Origin: Candidatus Aenigmatarchaeota archaeon
GTDB lineage: Archaea > Aenigmatarchaeota > Aenigmatarchaeia > QMZP01
NCBI GenBank assembly: GCA_016198605.1
Contig: JACQIG010000001.1
Coordinates: forward strand, 1 to 11,930
DNA length: 11,930 nucleotides
Direction of reading: 5' to 3'
How positions within the stretch are numbered: the stretch's first letter is position 1; each line of letters starts with the position of its first letter. A program made the translations under genes and the position numbers. Shown piece by piece: positions 6,419 to 11,930 of the stretch. The notes under the pieces were generated by a model, which had not been told where the DNA came from, made no database searches, and was given only the letters and a program-made list of their open reading frames with translations.

Positions 6419-6832
6419 ATGGAAAAGAAAAAGGAAACAATTAAAACAGAAAAAGAATGGAGGCAGCGGCTTTCACCGGAGCAATACCACATTCTCAGGG
6501 AAAAGGGGACGGAGCCCCCCTTCACCGGGGAATTCCTCAAGAACAAGGAGAAGGGCATTTACACCTGCGCCGGGTGCGGCGCTGAGCTGTTCTCTTCCGG
6601 CAAGAAGTTTGAGTCGGGCACGGGCTGGCCAAGCTTTTATTCCGCCAAGGATAATGTGACAACAAAGTCCGATAGCAGTTTTGGCGTGCGCAGGGTTGAG
6701 GTGCTGTGCAAGAAATGCGGCGGCCACCTGGGGCATGTCTTTGACGACGGGCCAAAGCCCACTGGCAAGCGCTTCTGCATCAATTCCTGCGCGCTGGGGT
6801 TCAGGAAGAAGAAGCCTGCCAATCAGAAATAA
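6419..6832 (+). CDS. msrB: Peptide-methionine (R)-S-oxide reductase MsrB
   Basis: A 137-residue cytoplasmic repair enzyme reducing methionine-R-sulfoxide in proteins. The domain fills the sequence: EWRQRLSPEQYHILREKGTE (12-31), zinc-binding CAGC (50-53) and CKKC (97-100), FESGTGWPSF (64-73), GHLGHVFDDGP (102-112) and the catalytic Cys120 in GKRFCINS (117-123). The next residues are CAL where the family usually has AAL, adding Cys124 four residues after the catalytic one. The Lys-rich ends are probably flexible. The ATG at 6419 has no Shine-Dalgarno; GATTTATT (about 6389-6396) lies near TATA distance. The stop overlaps by 10 bases the 3' end of the convergent gene on the other strand. Confidence 0.95.
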   Translation: MEKKKETIKTEKEWRQRLSPEQYHILREKGTEPPFTGEFLKNKEKGIYTCAGCGAELFSSGKKFESGTGWPSFYSAKDNVTTKSDSSFGVRRVEVLCKKCGGHLGHVFDDGPKPTGKRFCINSCALGFRKKKPANQK

Positions 6833-7200
6833 CTCATCCCTTCTGGTGACTCGTGTTTTGTAATCTGTTCTTGATATTCAGGATCATAGATCTCTATTAT
6901 CTTGTATTTGCCTGACGTCTTTTGGCTTTCTCTATTTTCCCCCTTTATTGTCTGTTCCAGGATTATTATCTTTCCCCAATATAGCCATTTGCCGTCTATA
7001 TTATGTACCAAGAAGCACCTGGTTGGTGCAGAATGGTAAATCCGCGCTCCAGGCTTACCGTGAAATTCAAACACCCTTCCCTTAAAATCTTTTGCACTCA
7101 GTGGCTTTTTCTGGTGTTTCTGCAGGTCCAGCACATCTTCCGGGAATCCCTGCTCCGTTGTTATCTCCAGCGTATCATTCAGTTCAACATAGCTTCCCAT
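6823..7200 (-). CDS. Uncharacterised small protein (125 residues)
   Basis: I recall similar archaeal hypothetical proteins but no function. The ATG at 7200 is preferred to the GTG at 7206 because a TATA-like box at 7221-7230 sits at leaderless distance. The protein starts MGSYVELNDTLEIT, then GFPEDVLDLQKH, a beta-rich core with GRVFEFHGKPGARIY (41-55), CFLVHNIDGKWLYWGKI (62-78) and TSGKYKIIEIYDPEYQ (95-110), and a short polar tail. It has no signal peptide or membrane helix, so it is probably a cytoplasmic single-domain beta protein. Its 3' end overlaps the convergent msrB by 10 bases. It lies 34 bases after the membrane protein gene on the same strand but appears to have its own promoter. 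Confidence 0.78.
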   Translation of the reverse strand: MGSYVELNDTLEITTEQGFPEDVLDLQKHQKKPLSAKDFKGRVFEFHGKPGARIYHSAPTRCFLVHNIDGKWLYWGKIIILEQTIKGENRESQKTSGKYKIIEIYDPEYQEQITKHESPEGMSYF

Positions 7201-7220
7201 AAACACAAGATTGTTTTATG

Positions 7221-7230
7221 GTTATAAAAA
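7221..7230 (-). promoter_or_regulatory. TATA box of the small uncharacterised gene
   Basis: On the minus strand the sequence reads TTTTTATAAC. It is centred about 25 bases upstream of the ATG at 7200, and lies just past the stop of the preceding gene. Confidence 0.6.
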
Positions 7231-7234
7231 CCAG

Positions 7235-8512
7235 TTACTTCCACTCCTTCACCTTCCACTCCACGTGGGTGTGCTTTATCAGCTTCTTTATCTTCCTCCT
7301 CAGCCTGAGGTTGTTTATCCTTTTGGCCATGAAGACTGTCAGCGCGGCCACCAGAGCTTCGGTGCTGCCCAGCAATGCCAGCACGAAGCCGTTGTGTATC
7401 CAGTCGGAAAGCCCCACGAAGACTGTCATGGCTATTATCGGGGATGCTATTGCGCCCGCGAACAGGCCAACCCTGGCAGGATTGGTGAAATCCTGGTGCA
7501 GCGCAAGCAGCCACTGCTGCCGCGGGGCAAGAGGCTTTATCTTCCCTTCCTTTACCATCGTGATGACATTATGATGGTACATCCTTATGCTCTGCAGAGC
7601 CGTGGTAAGCGACAATGCCACAGCCGACAGCCCGAAAAGCACACCCGCTGTAACAAGATCGCCGCGCACTATGAAGCCCTCCACGTTATACGCGCCATAT
7701 GTGGCGAGTATGAAGACAGGGATCAGTATCTTGGACCTGGAGGCCAGCTGCTTCCATGTGAAGCCCGAGCCCTTCAGCGCGAACATCTCAGCAGCTTCGG
7801 ACATCACATCATCCATTGAAGCGGCGAATATCTTGCCTATGCCCCTGGCCACGGTCTCAAAATAATGGGCCACCGGCCCGACTATAAGCAGCGACTTGAT
7901 TATTGTCTGCGCCACAGCGGTCCTCTCATGCGCATTGTCAAACGTCATCCTGTTGATGGTGTGCTGGAGCGTTATCGGGAATATCTCGTCGTTTATACTC
8001 TTGATGAACTCCTGTTCTTCCCTTGTTATCCCCACGTTCTCCTCATCTATAAGCACGAATTTCTTGAACTCCCTCCTGTGGCCGAGTAGTACCGCTACCT
8101 CCTCGTTGAGGTCAACCCCCTTCGCCTTGGCATGCTGCAGGTCCTTCTCGGTGAAGATGGGCTTCTTCTCATGGGCTATCAGCTCCGGAAGCCACGTGAC
8201 TATCGTCAGGTGCTGGCTCATTGTCGCAATGCGGTTTATGGCCTTCAGCACCCTCTCAGGCGTCTTGTCCACGGTCCTGACGCCCAGGGCCTTCCCGCTC
8301 TTCAGGATATTCTCTGTCTCCCCCTTCCTTCCCTGGTTCCTCCTGAGCACATAGTTCAGCTCCAGCGGCAGTATCTCAGGGTAGTCAAGCTCCTCCTCAA
8401 GCGAAACCACCTGCACATGGTAGAGCCCAATGGGCTTCTCCTTCCTGATGAAGGACAGCTTCTCTACAAGGCTCCTCAGAAAATATCCCAGTTTCACTCT
8501 CAGCAGCCGCAT
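7235..8512 (-). CDS. Uncharacterised multi-pass membrane protein
   Basis: A 425-residue protein that I do not recognise. The N-terminal half (1-200) is soluble, charged and mostly helical, with segments LYHVQVVSLEEELDYPEILP (30-49) and MSQHLTIVTWLPELI (98-112). A weakly hydrophobic helix lies at about 202-217. Four strong membrane helices follow, near 262-282, 285-306, 346-366 and 374-395. A cytosolic-looking loop (310-345) and a strongly basic tail (397-425, many Lys/Arg) suggest the C-terminus is cytoplasmic. A region between the weak helix and the first strong one, FETVARGIGKIFAASMDD (218-235), is amphipathic. No transporter or enzyme signature is visible. The ATG at 8512 is supported by a TATA box about 29 bases upstream. 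Neighbours give no clear functional clue. Confidence 0.85.
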   Translation of the reverse strand: MRLLRVKLGYFLRSLVEKLSFIRKEKPIGLYHVQVVSLEEELDYPEILPLELNYVLRRNQGRKGETENILKSGKALGVRTVDKTPERVLKAINRIATMSQHLTIVTWLPELIAHEKKPIFTEKDLQHAKAKGVDLNEEVAVLLGHRREFKKFVLIDEENVGITREEQEFIKSINDEIFPITLQHTINRMTFDNAHERTAVAQTIIKSLLIVGPVAHYFETVARGIGKIFAASMDDVMSEAAEMFALKGSGFTWKQLASRSKILIPVFILATYGAYNVEGFIVRGDLVTAGVLFGLSAVALSLTTALQSIRMYHHNVITMVKEGKIKPLAPRQQWLLALHQDFTNPARVGLFAGAIASPIIAMTVFVGLSDWIHNGFVLALLGSTEALVAALTVFMAKRINNLRLRRKIKKLIKHTHVEWKVKEWK

Positions 8513-8536
8513 ACTAGTGTGATTTGGTCGGGCGGG

Positions 8537-8546
8537 AATTTATATC
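8537..8546 (-). promoter_or_regulatory. TATA box embedded in the stop region of the upstream lyase gene
   Basis: The minus strand reads GATATAAATT. The ATA TAA within it is the last codon and stop of the lyase gene (8540-10009). The box is centred about 29 bases before the ATG of the membrane protein, predicting a leaderless start. Confidence 0.65.
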
Positions 8547-10009
8547 CGCCCTCCGGAAAACCTGCCGAATCCCTTGCTCTCCCTTATCCTCTTCAGCAGG
8601 GCCTTGTCTATCTCCCTTGGTCCTGTGAGCTTCCCCGGATCCAGCAGGATGTCAATATCTTTCTTTGACATGAGCCCGTGCTCCAATATCAGCTCCCTCA
8701 GCGGCTTGTTCTGCCTGAGGGAGAGCTTCACAAGCTTTGTCGTGTTCTCATACCCGAGGTAGGGGTTGAGCGCCGTGGCAACCGAGAGGTTCATGTCAAA
8801 CAGCTCCCCTATCCTTTCCCTGTTGGCTTTTATGCCTGCCACGCACTTCTCCCTGAACATGCGGGCGCCACGGGAAAGCAAGCCCAGCGACAGCAGCAGG
8901 TTGTCCGCTATCAGCGGCGTCATGACATTAAGCTCCAGCTGGCCTTCCCTGCAGGCTTCCGCCACGGCATGGTCATTCCCCAGGACTTGTAGGCACGCCA
9001 TCTTGAGCGCCTCGGCTATTGACGGGTTTATCTTCCCGGGCATTATAGAGGAGCCAGGCTCCACGGCAGGCAGTTCTATCTCGTTTATGCCCGCATTGGG
9101 GCCCGCGTTCATCAGGACAAAATCATCGCATATGCGCAGCATCTCAGATGCCAGCAGCCTGAGGGAAGAGGAAAGCTCCATGAAGGAATCCATGCTGTTC
9201 GTTGCATGTATGGGGTCCTTTGCCGGATAAAGCCCGTACCCCGACAGGGCAGCGAGCCTCTTTACCGCCTCCTTCCTGAACTTCGGGTGCGTGTTGAGGC
9301 CTGTCCCGACTGCTGTCCCTCCAAGGCCCACCTCAAGCAGGCCGTCCATGGATTTCCTTATCCTGCCCGAGCATCTTGTCATGGCCGTGGCATAAGACTG
9401 GAACTCCTGCCCGAGCATTATCGGGACAGCGTCCTGCATGTGCGTCCTGCCCACCTTTATTACGTCCCTGAATTCCCTCGCCTTCTTCTCCAAAGAAACG
9501 CTTAACAATCCCAGTTCCCTGGCCAGCCTTGTGGACAAACCCAGGCAGGCCAGCCTTATTGCCGTGGGCATGGCATCATTTGAAGACTGCGACATGTTGA
9601 CATGGTTGTTAGGGTGCACAATATCGTAATCGCCCCTTTTCCCCCCGAGAAGCTCTATCGCCCTGTTTGCTATCACCTCGTTCGCGTTCATGTTGGTAGG
9701 CGTCCCTGCGCCAGCCTGGTATACATCAAGAGGGAACCATCCGCCCAACCTGCCCCCTGCCACATCCATGGCTGCCTTTGCAATAGCAGACCCTATCCTT
9801 CTGTCAAGCAGGCCTAATGACATGTTGGCCTGCGCGCATGCGGCCTTTACCATCCCCAGCGCCTTCACCAGCTCCGAGTGCACCCTGCTGCCGCTCAGCT
9901 GGAAGTTCTCCAGGGCCCTCTGGGTGAATATGCCGTAGTATGCATCCCTTGGCACGCCCTTCTTCCCAAGAGAATCAGACTCCTCCCTGTAGCCTCTGCC
10001 TGGGGCCAT
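8540..10009 (-). CDS. aspA: Aspartate ammonia-lyase (aspartase/class II fumarase family)
   Basis: A 489-residue enzyme of the aspartase/fumarase superfamily, cytoplasmic and normally homotetrameric. Signatures in order: VPRDAYYGIFTQRALENF (19-36), YQAGAGTPTNMNANEV (97-112), HPNNHVNMSQSSND (132-145), GRTHMQDAVP (187-196), GGTAVGTGLNTHPKF (230-244) and the catalytic loop GSSIMPGKIN (319-328) with the conserved serines 320-321. The GAGT.xNMN segment and DAVPxxLGQEF favour aspartase (L-aspartate to fumarate plus ammonia). However, HPN.HVNMSQSSND and THxQDA also fit class II fumarase, so substrate is not settled. There is a short extra N-terminus before the family start. The ATG at 10009 is about 33 bases after a TATA-like box. 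It is downstream of no other gene on its strand and divergent from the PqqD-like gene. Confidence 0.9.
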   Translation of the reverse strand: MAPGRGYREESDSLGKKGVPRDAYYGIFTQRALENFQLSGSRVHSELVKALGMVKAACAQANMSLGLLDRRIGSAIAKAAMDVAGGRLGGWFPLDVYQAGAGTPTNMNANEVIANRAIELLGGKRGDYDIVHPNNHVNMSQSSNDAMPTAIRLACLGLSTRLARELGLLSVSLEKKAREFRDVIKVGRTHMQDAVPIMLGQEFQSYATAMTRCSGRIRKSMDGLLEVGLGGTAVGTGLNTHPKFRKEAVKRLAALSGYGLYPAKDPIHATNSMDSFMELSSSLRLLASEMLRICDDFVLMNAGPNAGINEIELPAVEPGSSIMPGKINPSIAEALKMACLQVLGNDHAVAEACREGQLELNVMTPLIADNLLLSLGLLSRGARMFREKCVAGIKANRERIGELFDMNLSVATALNPYLGYENTTKLVKLSLRQNKPLRELILEHGLMSKKDIDILLDPGKLTGPREIDKALLKRIRESKGFGRFSGGRI

Positions 10010-10035
10010 GTTGTATATTATGTCCGCCCTCCCAG

Positions 10036-10047
10036 ATATTTAAATAA
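10036..10047 (-). promoter_or_regulatory. TATA box of the lyase gene
   Basis: The minus strand reads TTATTTAAATAT, centred about 32 bases before the ATG at 10009. It shares the short divergent intergenic space with the promoter of the PqqD-like gene. Confidence 0.65.
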
Positions 10048-10058
10048 GGGATGCTTCC

Positions 10059-10068
10059 AATATTATAC
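10059..10068 (+). promoter_or_regulatory. Candidate TATA box of the PqqD-like gene
   Basis: AATATTATAC lies about 57 bases upstream of the ATG at 10121. This would give a leader of about 30 bases. An AAGGAG at 10071-10076 follows directly but is not near an in-frame ATG, so it is probably coincidental. Confidence 0.4.
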
Positions 10069-10120
10069 AGAAGGAGTTCCTGTTTCTGCTGATTCAGTTT
10101 CTTCTTCTCAAGTGATCCAA

Positions 10121-10498
10121 ATGAAAAAGCCAAGGCAAAAGAAGTCTGCTGCAAAGCCCGCAAGGAAACAGGCTGCCAAGAAGCCGGCCAGGGAGGAGCA
10201 GGCGCAGCCCTTGGAGAAGGAACTGCCAAAGATAAATTCAATCGCAAAGCTCCAGAGGCAGGGCCAGATAGTGAAGGACCCTGCAGGAAACCTGGGGCTT
10301 ATGAAGGATGGCGCAGCCGTGAGGGTGGACGAAGTCACCGCCTCCATCTGGACCATGTGCGACGGGAAGCGCTCCGCCAATGACATAACCGGCCTCATCT
10401 CCCAGCTGTCAAGCATACCCGCGGAGAAGATAAGGAAGGAGATCGAGTTCATCATAGCGCAGCTGCAGAGGCTGGGCTTCGTGTCGGAGATGAAGTGA
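10121..10498 (+). CDS. PqqD-like small protein with basic Lys/Ala/Pro N-terminal tail
   Basis: A 125-residue protein from the ATG at 10121. Residues 1-32 are a Lys/Ala/Pro/Gln-rich low-complexity tail (for example KPARKQAAKKPA), probably disordered and possibly nucleic-acid binding. Residues about 38-125 match the PqqD pattern: two short beta strands with D.AGN.GLMKDGAAV, then VDEVTASIWTMCDGKRSANDI, where the usual motif is xxxLNxTAxxIWxLCDGxxTxxEI. A final helix IRKEIEFIIAQLQRLGFV completes the winged-helix fold. PqqD domains bind precursor peptides of ribosomally made, post-translationally modified peptides and usually work beside a radical SAM enzyme. No such enzyme or precursor is seen within the window, so its partner is unknown. 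The in-frame open region upstream of 10121 overlaps the divergent lyase gene and is not coding. Confidence 0.82.
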   Translation: MKKPRQKKSAAKPARKQAAKKPAREEQAQPLEKELPKINSIAKLQRQGQIVKDPAGNLGLMKDGAAVRVDEVTASIWTMCDGKRSANDITGLISQLSSIPAEKIRKEIEFIIAQLQRLGFVSEMK

Positions 10499-10502
10499 CC
10501 CC

Positions 10503-10510
10503 TATTTAAG
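10503..10510 (+). promoter_or_regulatory. TATA box of the orphan gene at 10544
   Basis: TATTTAAG begins 4 bases after the PqqD-like stop. It would start transcription near 10530, giving a short leader that includes the Shine-Dalgarno at 10532-10538. The two genes may therefore be transcribed separately or together. Confidence 0.5.
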
Positions 10511-10531
10511 ATTTGGTTCTAACACGCTTTT

Positions 10532-10538
10532 GGGGAGG
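10532..10538 (+). promoter_or_regulatory. Shine-Dalgarno site for the gene at 10544
   Basis: GGGGAGG ends 5 bases before the ATG at 10544. It is one of only two clear ribosome binding sites in the window and fixes this start. Confidence 0.65.
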
Positions 10539-10543
10539 GCGGC

Positions 10544-10912
10544 ATGTTAGGCGACAAGTATACAAAGATGAGCATGGAAGAGATAAGCGAAAGACTTTCT
10601 GGCTTGTCAGGCTGCAGGATTGGGCCCGAAGAGCTGGAAAAATTCTACTCGCCATCTGGCAGCGCACAGGAGCCTGTTGAGATCGTCCCTGAGAAGCTGT
10701 GTGGCTATTCAGAAAATTCGCATTTGTATGAGGCCGGCTTCGAGCTTTCCTATAATGGGAAAGTCCTGCTGGGCCAGGCATATGACTTCCTTCCAGGCCT
10801 GGAACCGGAGGAAGTCGTGAGGCACGCTCTTACACAGCTGTTGCGGCTTGCCGACAACCCGAAGGCAGGCTCATGCAAGGGGAATGTCCGCTATTTACCT
10901 TTCTTGGACTGA
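10544..10912 (+). CDS. Uncharacterised small protein (122 residues)
   Basis: I do not recognise this family. The start is fixed by a Shine-Dalgarno. The N-terminal third is helical and charged (KMSMEEISERLSGL, then GPEELEKFYSPSG), followed by VEIVPEKLCGYSENSHLYEAGF (about 46-67). A strand-helix unit comes next: FELSYNGKVLLGQAYDFLPG (67-86), then LEPEEVVRHALTQLLRLADN (87-106), and a short tail. It has four cysteines or fewer and no evident metal motif, membrane helix or signal. It begins 45 bases after the PqqD-like gene on the same strand, so a shared pathway is possible but unproven. Confidence 0.7.
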   Translation: MLGDKYTKMSMEEISERLSGLSGCRIGPEELEKFYSPSGSAQEPVEIVPEKLCGYSENSHLYEAGFELSYNGKVLLGQAYDFLPGLEPEEVVRHALTQLLRLADNPKAGSCKGNVRYLPFLD

Positions 10913-11036
10913 GCCACTCCAGCAGGTGGTGCGCGACATTCCTCCTCCATAAGCGGTTAATGTAGCAGGGATCTACCGGCCCTATTGGAATGGCGCTTCC
11001 GCTAGTCATATAGCCCCCAACAACAACTGCAATCAA
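10913..11036. other. Non-coding gap with several short potential stems, unassigned
   Basis: No supported gene lies between the orphan gene and the pair at 11037. GC-GACATT (10932-10940) can pair with AATGT-GC (about 10959-10965) around an 18-base loop. TAGC (10962-10965) and GCTA (11002-11005) can close a larger stem, and GCTA with TAGC again around 11002-11015. CCAC/GTGG lies near 10914-10929. I tried to read it as a tRNA, including one with introns, and could not. A TATA-like CATATA at about 11007-11012 may drive the following pair. Confidence 0.35.
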
Positions 11037-11378
11037 ATGGACATCTACCAGATGGAAAAATTCCTGAGGAACATTGATCCCGACAGGCTGAAAATCAACA
11101 GCAGAATCAGGACCAAGATAGAACGAAAACACAATATAAACATTGCTGAAGTTCTCCAAAACCTCCGCAACCCCGACCTGCTTGCCGGCCTTTCTAGGCA
11201 GTCCTCAAAGAAGCCACACGATGAAACCTATGGCCTACTGTTTGAATTAACAAAAAGAAAGAGGCTTTTCATTGTGATAACATATAAAACACTTGAAAAC
11301 AAGATATACCTAGTGACAGCATTCAAGACCACCAAGAAGGCTAAAAAGATGCTAATGAAGAATCCTTTAAGGAGATGA
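11037..11378 (+). CDS. DUF4258/RelE-like small protein, candidate toxin of a toxin-antitoxin-like pair
   Basis: A 113-residue basic protein. Helical N-terminus MEKFLRNIDPDRLKINSR, then RTKIERKHNINIAEVLQNLRNP, followed by strands YGLLFELTKRKRLFIVITYKT and KIYLVTAFKTTKKAKKMLM. This layout, with a lysine-rich helical end, recalls DUF4258/BrnT and RelE-type folds (BECR ribonuclease-like). I see no unambiguous catalytic set, so toxicity and RNase activity are inferences from family look and partner. The ATG at 11037 has no Shine-Dalgarno; CATATA about 28 bases upstream fits a leaderless start. An in-frame ATG at 11052 is an alternative. The stop TGA at 11376 lies just upstream of the next start, and the last codons carry that gene's ribosome binding site, so the two are translationally coupled. 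Confidence 0.75.
   Translation: MDIYQMEKFLRNIDPDRLKINSRIRTKIERKHNINIAEVLQNLRNPDLLAGLSRQSSKKPHDETYGLLFELTKRKRLFIVITYKTLENKIYLVTAFKTTKKAKKMLMKNPLRR
11369..11374 (+). promoter_or_regulatory. Shine-Dalgarno site deciding the start of the DUF2283-like gene
   Basis: AAGGAG lies within the last codons of the upstream gene, six bases before the ATG at 11381. The earlier in-frame ATG at 11375 directly abuts it and would have no spacing, so 11381 is the likelier start. Confidence 0.7.
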
Positions 11379-11380
11379 AC

Positions 11381-11707
11381 ATGGAAAAATTCACTTTCAT
11401 ATATGACAGGGAAGTTGACTCCCTCTTCGTATGCAGGGAGGGCAGGAAGATACATGACAGTGTAATGGTAGGTGAAATAATAATCAGCTTTGACAAGGAC
11501 TACCACCTTGCGGCCATTGAAATACTCAACCCCGACCTGCTCTACAGGATACCCAAGAAGAGGCTTTCCAAGATATCCTCGGCAAAAATCCAGGTCCAGC
11601 AGCGGGGTGATGTAATGTGGATATACGTGATTCTATCCTTCAAGGACGCCAGAGAGACTGAAACCCTCCCGGTGCAGCTGCAGATGGAGAGGCCGCTTAG
11701 TGCTTAG
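11381..11707 (+). CDS. DUF2283-like protein, candidate antitoxin or partner of the upstream gene
   Basis: About 108 residues from the ATG at 11381. The first half follows the DUF2283 pattern: FIYDREVDSLFV near the start, a helix-free middle VMVGEIIISFDKDYHLAAIEILNP (residues about 28-51), where the family has YDxExDxLYI and VxxDxDxxGxIVGIEIL. The family is usually about 60-70 residues; here residues about 52-108 are an extra C-terminal half with strands KIQVQQRGDVMWIYVILSF and a short charged end, of unknown role. DUF2283 genes commonly sit beside DUF4258-like genes and have been suggested to form toxin-antitoxin modules. It is translationally coupled to the gene at 11037. Confidence 0.75.
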   Translation: MEKFTFIYDREVDSLFVCREGRKIHDSVMVGEIIISFDKDYHLAAIEILNPDLLYRIPKKRLSKISSAKIQVQQRGDVMWIYVILSFKDARETETLPVQLQMERPLSA

Positions 11708-11758
11708 CTAACGTCCTATCACGGATCCTGTTTTTATGTTTATCTATAAAGATATATC

Positions 11759-11930
11759 ATGATTTCAGAAATCATAAAATTGCAATTAAATATTCTAATA
11801 ACTTTGCTCAAAGTAGTATATCCTTACATGATTTCACTTATTGATTATTTGATTGCAATCATGATATATTTAGTAGGTGTTATACCAGGCATACTCTTAC
11901 TATTTTTTTCATATAAGAAAGATTCTAAAC
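11759..11930 (+). CDS. Partial open frame for a small hydrophobic protein (runs off window)
   Basis: An ATG at 11759 opens 57 uninterrupted codons to the window edge. The peptide begins MISEIIKLQLNILITLLKVV and contains two strongly hydrophobic stretches (residues about 9-30 and 31-50), ending in FFSYKKDSK. It looks like a two-helix membrane protein or the N-terminus of a larger one. Base composition is visibly AT-rich compared with the rest of the window, and codon choice differs (ATA, TTA, ATT rich). TTTTTATG at about 11731-11738 sits at TATA distance. In AT-rich DNA a frame this long can arise by chance, so confidence is limited. Confidence 0.45.
   Translation, partial: MISEIIKLQLNILITLLKVVYPYMISLIDYLIAIMIYLVGVIPGILLLFFSYKKDSK

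Noticed and set aside
9878..10120. In-frame upstream extension of the PqqD-like gene
   Set aside because: It overlaps the lyase gene on the opposite strand and its promoter, and the protein pattern begins at the ATG at 10121.
10913..11036. A second intron-containing tRNA in the gap
   Set aside because: Acceptor-like arms such as GGGGGCT or GGGCCGG on the minus strand have no matching 3' partner, and no T-arm can be assembled.
11375..11380. ATG at 11375 as the start of the DUF2283-like gene
   Set aside because: It directly abuts the AAGGAG site, leaving no spacing; the ATG at 11381 has normal spacing.

Overview
The window looks like a chromosomal segment of an archaeon, plausibly a DPANN-type lineage, though I cannot fix the phylum. 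Three things point to archaea. First, TATA-like boxes sit about 25-30 bases upstream of most start codons with no Shine-Dalgarno sequence, suggesting leaderless mRNAs. Second, a tRNA-Gly gene is split by two introns, each with bulge-helix-bulge-like pairing; the second lies inside the T-loop. Third, neither tRNA encodes CCA. Several proteins (PurM, the long single-chain GuaA) resemble bacterial or eukaryotic family branches rather than the usual archaeal ones, and most of the DNA is fairly GC-rich.

Layout. The 3' end of a tRNA (1-27) is followed by a HIT-family nucleotide hydrolase with an acidic/basic tail (80-646). A dense run of hairpins and mutually inverted repeats (663-814) leads into the TATA box of the intron-bearing tRNA-Gly(UCC) gene (849-993). 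Two purine genes follow on the + strand, each with its own promoter: purM (1085-2233, IMP branch) and guaA (2289-4085, XMP to GMP). Next come a membrane-anchored beta-propeller protein (4151-6388) and msrB (6419-6832), which repairs oxidised methionine.

The middle is on the - strand: a small uncharacterised protein whose 3' end overlaps msrB (6823-7200), an uncharacterised C-terminally membrane-embedded protein (7235-8512), and an aspartase/class II fumarase family lyase (8540-10009). Each has a TATA box placed for a leaderless or nearly leaderless transcript; in one case the box is formed by the stop region of the upstream gene.

The right end is accessory in character. It holds a stand-alone PqqD-like small protein with a Lys/Ala/Pro-rich tail (10121-10498), an orphan protein with a clear Shine-Dalgarno (10544-10912), and a 124-base non-coding gap with short stems. 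A translationally coupled pair follows: a DUF4258/RelE-like candidate toxin and a DUF2283-like partner (11037-11707). An AT-rich open frame for a small hydrophobic protein runs off the edge (11759-11930).

The strongest observations are the doubly interrupted tRNA-Gly, the nested inverted-repeat block in front of it, the substituted ATP-pyrophosphatase loop of GuaA, the candidate toxin-antitoxin-like pair, and the orphan PqqD-like protein beside an unknown gene. I did not find a large new multi-gene system.
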